This document shows, one piece after another, positions 57,568 to 64,000 of a stretch of DNA of 64,000 nt; positions within the stretch are counted from its first letter, which is position 1; the number at the start of each line of letters is the position of its first letter. The position numbers and the translations under genes were made by a program. Origin of the DNA: Helicobacter marmotae (GTDB taxonomy: Bacteria > Campylobacterota > Campylobacteria > Campylobacterales > Helicobacteraceae); contig NZ_NXLR01000001.1 of NCBI RefSeq assembly GCF_003364255.1, positions 1 to 64,000 on the forward strand, in the 5' to 3' direction. Under the pieces are notes generated by a model. It ran no database searches. It was not told the DNA's origin and worked only from the letters and a program-made list of their open reading frames with translations.

Positions 57568-60017
57568 ATTTTGCCTCTTTTTTGAATGCCAAACCAAAAA
57601 CAACTCGTGCTATCGATATTTAATGTGCGAGTTTGATAGTTTCGTGCGATTTTGTAAAAGGATCTAAATTCATCACTTGCAATATAATCTTGTTGCTCTT
57701 GACTAAGCTCTATTTTTGTTTTGGGAATCAGTATTGCCACCGAACCATTGACAATAAAGCCTTTTTGCTTCTTTATCAAACGAGGATTATAGGTCATATT
57801 GGGAGTGAGATAAACGTCATCTCTATCCAAAAATTCAAAAACCTTGAATTTATGCAAATCATTTTTTGATATATAACTATCATAATCTTTTATATCTACA
57901 ATGTTTCCATTTTTTCCAATATTTCTAGATTTGAGAATCCTAACATCATTTTTTATCACACTTGTATTTGAATTTGTAAGTTGCCTATCCCTAAAAGCAT
58001 CAAAAATTCCACATTCCAAACGCTCAAACACATAATCAAAAAAATCATCTCTAAAAATTACCCAATATGGCAAAGCTTTATCAAAAATATATGAACTTTT
58101 TTGCTTTAATACGAGATTCAAAGGCAAAGATTTCACTTCTACTTCTCTTGTCTTTCCTGTTGTAATATTAATGGTCTCTATCAACACTCCATTAAAGCCC
58201 AACTCTCCAAAGTCTATTATAGAGCTTATTCCTTTCTTTTCTAATATTGCTCTTGTAGCTTTATATTCTTTGGTATTTAGCAAATTTTTAGGCATAATCA
58301 ATGAAACAAAATTTGCCATTCCTATGGATTTTTCTAAGAAAAGTTTGGCTAGGCTTTCGTTTTTTCCCATTTTTGTAAATGGTGGATTTCCAACAATTAA
58401 ATCAATATTCTTATCCTCATAATTTAAAAAATCATCGCAGATAAATTCAAGGGTAAAGTTTTTTGGTATTTGTTCTTTATAAAGAATTTTTAAAATTTGC
58501 AAACTCTGGAAGTCAATATCAATAAGCTTTAAATTTACCCTTTTTATATGAGCATATTTTTTAAAAAGTATAGGTAAAAAATTTCCACAGCCCGCACTTG
58601 GCTCAATGATACTTATAGAATCCTTATTAAAATCTGGCAGTGCCTGAGCTATTTGATTTAAAATAAATTTATTTGTAAAATATGTAGCGTTTTGCATTCT
58701 TTTGGTATTTGCCATTTCAGCCATATACAATAAGCTTGCCTGCGAAACTTGCAATCGATTGCTACTTACAAATTCTTTTAAGTTTTCAAAATTTCGTAAA
58801 TGATATGTTTTAATCATTTCTATGATTTCTTTGTTGCTAAAATGCTTTAAAGCCATAAATTGTTTTATTTTCTGGGCAATTTGAACAAAAATAATAGTCG
58901 GTACTGCCTCACCTATGCTTTGCCTTATATTTATTTCATTTTGTTTAGACAACTTTTGTTTTTGCTCAATATTCAATGCATTTAGATCTTCTAACTTTAA
59001 AGGAAGCCACTTAAAGTCTTGTGGAATATTCATCACAAGCATCAATTCTCGTATAGAAAAAACTCTATCATCACTTGGGTGAATAGTATTCTGTGAAGCC
59101 ATCTGATCGTTTCTTGTATGAATGCAAGGTGCAACACAACTCCATTTCTGCCTTTTGTATTTATCTGCATTTTTGGAAACATTAATGACAATTTTTCCAT
59201 CTATAATCTTGTGTGGTCTTTTTGAATTCTCTTTGTTTTCAAAGGCACTTTGCCCCTCTTTTAAATCCTTTATCCATTCACGCATATGTTTTGGATAAGT
59301 CCTAAAGCTATGATAAAAATCATTTTTATCATATTCTCCCCATTCTAATGATTTTAAATGTCCTATGACTTCTTCTAATTTTTTTTCTACTTGAAAATCA
59401 GGAAAAAGCTCTAAGGGTGTAATAAAATTCTGAAATTCCCGACAGACTCCAATAACTAAGGTTCTACTTCTACTTGAATTTGCTCCATAATTTTTGAAAT
59501 TAAGTAGCTCGTTATAAATAGCATACTTCTTAGCCAAAGCTACATTAATCATCGCCCCTATGCTAACAATATTGCCACTTTGATCTATGCAACCTGTCTT
59601 ATAAAAACTAGCGACATTTTCCAAAATAAAAAATCTTGGGTTTATCGCACTTATAAGATCAATGCTCTCAACAACTAAAGAATTGCGATTGATTTCATTT
59701 TTTGTTTTCTTGTGGTTTGCAACGCTCATTCCTTGACAAGGTGGAGTGGCAATTAAAACATCGACCCTATCATTGCCTAAACTTTTATAAAAATCCATTT
59801 GTTGCAAAATTTGCTTTTTTGTATCTTTCTCTCTTATATCGCCAAGTATATATCCATTTTGATATTTACATTTGCGATTGATTTTTTGAATATTCAATCT
59901 TCTTTCTATAACTTCATTGGTAGCAATACATTCAAACCCAGCTTGTTTAAACCCATAGCAACCAACCCCAGCAGAAGAAAACAAGGATATATAAGTCAAA
60001 GTCTTATTTGGCAACAT
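57552..60017 (-). CDS. Fused C5-cytosine and N6-adenine DNA methyltransferase
   Basis: An 821-residue protein with two methyltransferases in one chain. Residues 1-390 are a C5-cytosine enzyme: SAGVGCYGFKQAGF (13-28), catalytic cysteine C94 in PPCQ, ENV at 133-135, RSR near 183, and a GEAVP end at 369-373. Residues about 425-821 are an N6-adenine enzyme with EPSAGCGNF (472-480) and NPPF (544-547). Such fusion methylates C on one strand and A on the other of an asymmetric site. The gene is visibly more AT-rich than its neighbours, suggesting horizontal origin. It is cotranscribed with the HNH nuclease gene. Confidence 0.9.
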   Translation of the reverse strand: MLPNKTLTYISLFSSAGVGCYGFKQAGFECIATNEVIERRLNIQKINRKCKYQNGYILGDIREKDTKKQILQQMDFYKSLGNDRVDVLIATPPCQGMSVANHKKTKNEINRNSLVVESIDLISAINPRFFILENVASFYKTGCIDQSGNIVSIGAMINVALAKKYAIYNELLNFKNYGANSSRSRTLVIGVCREFQNFITPLELFPDFQVEKKLEEVIGHLKSLEWGEYDKNDFYHSFRTYPKHMREWIKDLKEGQSAFENKENSKRPHKIIDGKIVINVSKNADKYKRQKWSCVAPCIHTRNDQMASQNTIHPSDDRVFSIRELMLVMNIPQDFKWLPLKLEDLNALNIEQKQKLSKQNEINIRQSIGEAVPTIIFVQIAQKIKQFMALKHFSNKEIIEMIKTYHLRNFENLKEFVSSNRLQVSQASLLYMAEMANTKRMQNATYFTNKFILNQIAQALPDFNKDSISIIEPSAGCGNFLPILFKKYAHIKRVNLKLIDIDFQSLQILKILYKEQIPKNFTLEFICDDFLNYEDKNIDLIVGNPPFTKMGKNESLAKLFLEKSIGMANFVSLIMPKNLLNTKEYKATRAILEKKGISSIIDFGELGFNGVLIETINITTGKTREVEVKSLPLNLVLKQKSSYIFDKALPYWVIFRDDFFDYVFERLECGIFDAFRDRQLTNSNTSVIKNDVRILKSRNIGKNGNIVDIKDYDSYISKNDLHKFKVFEFLDRDDVYLTPNMTYNPRLIKKQKGFIVNGSVAILIPKTKIELSQEQQDYIASDEFRSFYKIARNYQTRTLNIDSTSCFWFGIQKRGKICKKS

Positions 60018-60240
60018 TACATAAAACCTTTTTTATGTTTTCATACATTTTATACAAAAAATGATTCTAAATCATTAAGGCAATCGCTCTAATTCTAAGA
60101 TTTGTTTTTTGTCTTTCCCTTTACTTGTTTAAAGTCCAAAACCACTTTGATAGAAAAATCTCTGTTGGATTTTCTGGGTTGCTTAGATGAAATTACATTA
60201 CCTTACCCACCCGCATTTGAGAGTTAAAATATAAATTATG

Positions 60241-60858
60241 CTAGGGCTTTTTACCATACGCTAATGTTATGCTCATACTATAGGGCTTGCTGGGCTTTTT
60301 TAAATCCTTTTGAATGCCCTTTAAAACGTTTAAGACTGCCTTATCAATCTTGCTATGATGACTACTTTTAATGATTTGTATATCTTCTATCCTGCCTTCT
60401 AAGCTAATGCGAAAGTTTAAACTCACTTCGCCTTGAGTATTTGCGCTCCTAAGAGATGAGCGGGCATAATGTTTAGCAATTATCTCATATACATGCTTGG
60501 TGTATGAATCCACACTTTGGGCTTGTGGCAAACTTGGATTACTTAGTTTCGAATTACTTGGATTTGGATTAGAGTTTGGCTCGCTTGGACTTGCTTTTGG
60601 GCTATGAGATGAGCGCAAAGGGGGACTTTTGTAGTGCTGTTTTGAAAGTTGTGCCTTTTTGGGTGATTGAAGCAAATGCTCATCTCCTAAGTCTTGCTTT
60701 AAATCTTGTGATACATCTTGAAAATGCCCTAAAGATAGGGGAGTGAAGTCATACTCACCCACTTTTATATGCTTTATATCTAATAATACATAGCCTAAAA
60801 TAGCTAGCATATAAAGCACAAAGGCTATACAAAATCCTGCGATTAAAGAAAACTTCAT
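60241..60858 (-). CDS. tonB: TonB energy transducer
   Basis: A 205-residue protein. The ATG at 60858 overlaps the upstream ATPase stop (ATGA). It has an N-terminal membrane helix (about 5-27), a long Ser/Pro/Lys/Asn-rich periplasmic linker (about 60-120), and a C-terminal TonB domain (GEVSLNFRISLEGRIEDIQIIKSSHHSKIDKAVLNVLKGI). It transmits proton-motive force from ExbBD to TonB receptors; ExbBD genes are not in the window. Confidence 0.88.
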   Translation of the reverse strand: MKFSLIAGFCIAFVLYMLAILGYVLLDIKHIKVGEYDFTPLSLGHFQDVSQDLKQDLGDEHLLQSPKKAQLSKQHYKSPPLRSSHSPKASPSEPNSNPNPSNSKLSNPSLPQAQSVDSYTKHVYEIIAKHYARSSLRSANTQGEVSLNFRISLEGRIEDIQIIKSSHHSKIDKAVLNVLKGIQKDLKKPSKPYSMSITLAYGKKP

Positions 60859-61619
60859 ACCTTTGGGCAAAAATACACTCCTCCATTGGGTAATTCCACC
60901 CTTTGTGTGTCTATGCCATAAAGGGCTTTGATATACTCTTCTCTTAATATCTCCTTAGGTGTGCCATAGCATAGAAGTTTCGTATCTTTGAGCATAGCGA
61001 CTTTGTTGGCTATAAAGCACTGCTCAGGGTGATGAGAAGTGAAAATAATGCTTTTTTTGAGCTTTTGTATCACGCGTAGCAAACTAAAAGCATGAGATAT
61101 ATCAAGCGCACTTGTCATTTCATCAAGTAAGAGTATTTGACTATCTTGGGCTAAACTTCGTGCGATTAAGCACATTTGCTTTTGCCCGCCAGAAAGCAAG
61201 GGATAGGGCTTAAGGGCTAAATGCTCTATGCCGAGCAAACTCAAGGCTTCTTGTGCCTTTTGTTTATCACTTTTAGAGTAAAACAGCTTCGTATGGGCAA
61301 ACCGCCCCATAAGCACAACCTCAAGCACACTATAAGGGAAGTTTATATGATAGTTTTGTGCTACATAGCCGCATATTTTCGCCCTTTGTCGTATGCTTAG
61401 CTCTCTTGCATTGATACCATTTAAGCAAAGCTCGCCTTTATATGGAAAATGCCCTAAAATCATCTTTAGCAATGTGCTTTTGCCACTGCCATTTGGTCCA
61501 AGCACGCAAGCAATCTCGCCCTCTTCTAATGCAAAGCTTATTGTATTAAGCAAAGGTTTCAGCGGAGGCTTAGGGAAGTCTAAAGTAATGTCCTTGCAGC
61601 TTAAAACACATTTAGCCAT
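60855..61619 (-). CDS. Iron-chelate-type ABC transporter ATPase (FecE-like)
   Basis: A 254-residue ATPase: Walker A GPNGSGKST (about 40), Q-loop GYVAQNYHINFPYSV, signature LSGGQKQM (about 140), Walker B LLLDEMTSALD. It pairs with the FecCD permease, which it overlaps by 8 bases. The substrate could be ferric siderophore, haem, cobalamin or nickel chelate. Confidence 0.9.
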   Translation of the reverse strand: MAKCVLSCKDITLDFPKPPLKPLLNTISFALEEGEIACVLGPNGSGKSTLLKMILGHFPYKGELCLNGINARELSIRQRAKICGYVAQNYHINFPYSVLEVVLMGRFAHTKLFYSKSDKQKAQEALSLLGIEHLALKPYPLLSGGQKQMCLIARSLAQDSQILLLDEMTSALDISHAFSLLRVIQKLKKSIIFTSHHPEQCFIANKVAMLKDTKLLCYGTPKEILREEYIKALYGIDTQRVELPNGGVYFCPKV

Positions 61620-62604
61620 GCCTTACTCTCCTTAATAAAAGCGCTGCAAATATAGGAATGCCTATAAGCGCACTCACTATGCCTAATGGAATCTCCACAT
61701 CAAAGGCACTTCTAGCGATACTATCACAAAGAAGCAAAAATACTCCGCCAAAAAGCGCGCAAAAAGGCAGCATAAAGCGATGATTTGCCCCTATTAAAAA
61801 GCGTGCAATATGAGGCACTACAAGCCCCACCCAGCCAATTAGACCCCCCACAGCCACAGAAGCACTCGCTAGCAATGTAGCCAAAATCACAAAAAATAAA
61901 CGCGCAATTTTGACATTCACCCCCAAAGATTGCGCACTCTCTTCATCAAGGTTGAGTATATCAATATATGAGGCAAGTAATATGCTAAGTATAAGAGAGC
62001 CTAGAAAGATAGCACCAAGCAAGCCTAATGGGATAGCCTGCACAGAAGCCAAAGACCCCATAAGCCAAAAAACAATATTTGGCAGAGTGTTATAAGGGTC
62101 AGCTAGTAGCTTTAAAGCACTCATTAATGCACCAAAGAATGCAGAGCTTATCATACCTCCAAGAATGAGCATTAAAATACCCAAAGCCCTATCAAAGGCA
62201 TAAGCAAGACATAAAGAAACACCCATAGCTATAATGCCAAAGATAAAGCATAGCCCCTCAATCCCTATAATTCCAAAGCCTAGCACCATACCCAAAGCCG
62301 CGCCAAAGCTCGCGCCATTAAGCACGCCAAGTATGCTAGGAGACACCAAAGGATTGCCTATTATGCCCTGATATAGTCCTCCACTTAATGCCAATGCCCC
62401 ACCCACGCATATAGCTGCCACAATGCGCTTTAATCGCTCTTCTACAAAGATAATAGCATCTATACTAGGCTCTAGGCTAAAATAATCTCTTAATAAAGTA
62501 ATCATATCGGTATATGCAATATCATACTTGCCTATGCCTAAAGCTAAGCAAAGGCACACCACAAGAAGCACAAAGCATACAAGCAACAAAAGGGGCTTTC
62601 TCAT
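61612..62604 (-). CDS. FecCD-family ABC permease
   Basis: A 330-residue inner-membrane permease with about ten helices. The ATG at 62604 (MRKPLLLLVCF) overlaps the upstream methyltransferase stop (ATGA). Family segments are VEERLKRIVAAICVGGALALSGGLYQGIIGNPLVSPSILG and LIGWVGLVVPHIARFLIGANHR. The periplasmic binding protein that usually completes this importer is not in the window. Confidence 0.9.
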   Translation of the reverse strand: MRKPLLLLVCFVLLVVCLCLALGIGKYDIAYTDMITLLRDYFSLEPSIDAIIFVEERLKRIVAAICVGGALALSGGLYQGIIGNPLVSPSILGVLNGASFGAALGMVLGFGIIGIEGLCFIFGIIAMGVSLCLAYAFDRALGILMLILGGMISSAFFGALMSALKLLADPYNTLPNIVFWLMGSLASVQAIPLGLLGAIFLGSLILSILLASYIDILNLDEESAQSLGVNVKIARLFFVILATLLASASVAVGGLIGWVGLVVPHIARFLIGANHRFMLPFCALFGGVFLLLCDSIARSAFDVEIPLGIVSALIGIPIFAALLLRRVRHG

Positions 62605-63353
62605 ACTATGTCCTTGTTTGCAGGGATAAAGCATAGCCCTATTTCGCGCTCGCACAAATAGCTTATAAGCCCATTTTGCTGCTTGCTTGCGACAAATTGG
62701 CGGATTTTTTCTTCATCTGGGCTACCTCCGTGTATATGAATATGCCATGTAATATCTTCTATTGCCTTATCTGAATTCGCACTATAAGTGTAGCTCGCCT
62801 CTTTATAGCAATATGTTGGAATCTCCATCTTAAGCTCGCTTAACCATTGTAGCACTTGAGGCAAACCGGTGGGTAATTCTACGCGCATATTATGCTGAGC
62901 AAAAATCTCATCTAAAAATGCACTTTGCCTCACTCTCCCCCAACCCACATAGCACAAACCCTCTTTGCTAGCACACAAAGCTTTTTTAAAACTAGCAAAA
63001 TTATTAAGGGCAGGAGTCATCGCAGCAAAGGCAATATCAAGCCTCAACTTGCTTATATCGCACTCCTCCCATGGACTAAGGATTGTAGTGATATTTGCTA
63101 ATCCCAAATCTTTCGCGTCATTTGCTAAATGCCTAAGCATAGAATCTGAAATATCACTTGCATACAGATGGCTTGCTTCAAAGGCAAGCTGCAGGGCAAA
63201 GCGCCCATTCCCCGCGCCAATATCAAGCACATTTTTATCTCTAAAATCCACCCCTTGTGCTCTAAAAAATGCCAGAATCTCAAGTGTATCCTTGCTATCT
63301 TTGACAAATCGAGGGAAAGTTTGTGCCTTTTTGTCCCATAGTTGTTTTTGCAT
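62601..63353 (-). CDS. SAM-dependent class I methyltransferase in an uptake operon
   Basis: A 250-residue enzyme with SAM site VLDIGAGNGRFALQLAF (about 42-58), acidic loop LYASDISDSMLRHLA, and no signal peptide. The substrate is unknown. It is first of an operon with FecCD, FecE and TonB, so it may act on the imported chelate or a related ligand. AAGGAG precedes the ATG. Confidence 0.8.
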   Translation of the reverse strand: MQKQLWDKKAQTFPRFVKDSKDTLEILAFFRAQGVDFRDKNVLDIGAGNGRFALQLAFEASHLYASDISDSMLRHLANDAKDLGLANITTILSPWEECDISKLRLDIAFAAMTPALNNFASFKKALCASKEGLCYVGWGRVRQSAFLDEIFAQHNMRVELPTGLPQVLQWLSELKMEIPTYCYKEASYTYSANSDKAIEDITWHIHIHGGSPDEEKIRQFVASKQQNGLISYLCEREIGLCFIPANKDIV

Positions 63354-63367
63354 TTATGCTCCTTTTT

Positions 63368-64000
63368 CATTGATTTGATGTCTTGCTCGCGGGAGTAAAT
63401 CCCGCTTCGCGCCTAAAGCCCTGCGGGGGGCGCTCTATTGATTTGATGTCTTGGTTTGTGTGAAATCAATTCACACAAACCGCCTAAAGATTGACTTATA
63501 ACCGCACTTTGTGCGTTTATCAAGTCGTTTTTTAAGGGCTTTAAATTGTCGCCTCAAAGTGCCTGTGCTGGAGACACTCTATACTAACTTTTACTCTCTG
63601 GGTGGTTTGGGTTTCTCCTACGCAAGGTAGTTAGTTTGTCATGTTGAGGGCGTAAGCCCGAAACATCTCTGCAAGAATCACTAGTCGTGCTTTTTAGTGA
63701 TTCTAAGGGATAGTCGTTAGTATATAAGAGAGATTCTTCGCCTCCTAAAGGAGGCTCTATGATTGCCTCTTCTCAAAGTTAGCTCCGCCCATCTCAAAGC
63801 ATTAAAAAAGTGTGCTTGCTTCTGGTGCTTTAGCTAAATTTTAGGGGTGAGCTAGGTATATAACCTGCGATACCCCCTAAAATTTAGCTAATCTCCATAA
63901 TGAAGGGCGGTATGTTTTAAGGCTCCAAAGAAACAACACACCGCGAAGCATTTGCCGATGATTTTAAGAGTTTTCAAGGGCGAAGTGAGGGAGTTTATTA
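63368..64000. repeat. Composite intergenic repeat block, third copy (B, B, A, C), cut by window edge
   Basis: Family B hairpins GCGGGA/TCCCGC (63389-63405) and GGTTTGTGTGAA/TTCACACAAACC (63453-63481), a CGCAC/GTGCG hairpin inside TTGACT...TCAAGTCG, a family A element (about 63630-63760), and family C (63830-63891). After it comes the same FADDFKSFQGRSEGVY-like open stretch as near 10490. Confidence 0.75.
63830..63891 (+). repeat. Structured hairpin repeat, family C, copy 3
   Basis: 18-bp stem identical to copy 2 (TTAGCTAAATTTTAGGGG with CCCCTAAAATTTAGCTAA), with the same loop features. Confidence 0.75.

Overview
The window looks like a chromosomal piece of an enterohepatic Helicobacter (Campylobacterota). 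The support is a low-GC genome, a complete cytolethal distending toxin operon (cdtABC), a small cytochrome c553, Helicobacter-type gene neighbourhoods (lysA-pheA), and phase-variable poly-G tracts in outer-membrane receptor genes. The species cannot be fixed from sequence reading alone. No rRNA, tRNA or CRISPR array was seen.

Layout. 1-2.3 kb: two convergent copies of a WecA/MraY-family sugar-phosphate transferase gene share an inverted repeat that is identical by eye (1-376 and 1467-1842, running off the left edge) but have different 3' ends. A serine recombinase gene lies between them inside the 1.09-kb segment, which has the architecture of an invertible DNA switch exchanging the C-terminal part of the enzyme. 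2.7-6.9 kb: peroxiredoxin, metK, an ATPase and an AraC-type regulator. 7.4-9.8 kb: a TonB-dependent receptor switched off by a 14-G tract. 10.6-15.1 kb: dnaJ, recR, cytochrome c, alr, truD. 15.2-17.4 kb: a second TonB receptor, off at a 10-G tract. 18.3-21.5 kb: an unusual operon of a TusA/ferritin-like fusion, an acyl-CoA-dehydrogenase-like flavoprotein and a PhnD-like binding protein. 22.3-27.2 kb: lysA-pheA-DUF2156-GH25-hydrolase operon. 28.5-36.1 kb: Mrp, DoxX, AEC transporter, TRL-like lipoprotein, polysaccharide deacetylase, Na/Pi symporter, acetate permease with its DUF485 partner. 37.6-43.2 kb: an MFS transporter and two ABC half-transporters resembling yersiniabactin-type import genes. 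43.3-45.5 kb: cdtABC. 46.4-51.7 kb: HdeD-like protein, acpS, fliL, rsmD, priA and small proteins. 51.8 kb: uvrB. 54.0 kb: a third TonB receptor, in frame with 10 G. 56.5-60.0 kb: an AT-rich restriction-modification pair, an HNH nuclease and a fused C5-cytosine/N6-adenine methyltransferase. 60.2-63.4 kb: methyltransferase, FecCD permease, FecE ATPase and TonB operon.

How parts fit together. Much of the accessory content concerns metal or siderophore uptake: three TonB receptors, a TonB, an ABC importer, a Ybt-like MFS/ABC set and an AraC regulator. A shared upstream motif (core TATTTTGGCA) precedes the first receptor, the ABC pair and a third, apparently orphaned promoter. Each receptor carries its own slippable G tract, so the surface repertoire is combinatorially variable. 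The invertible glycolipid-synthesis locus would add surface-polysaccharide variation.

The intergenic regions are full of dispersed repeats of at least three kinds: a palindromic element with TTTGTCATTCTGAG-type ends, a hairpin module framed by GATGTCTTG and CGCCTAAAG, and a larger hairpin with an 18-bp stem. In the last two the stem sequences differ between copies but stay paired, which points to selection on structure.
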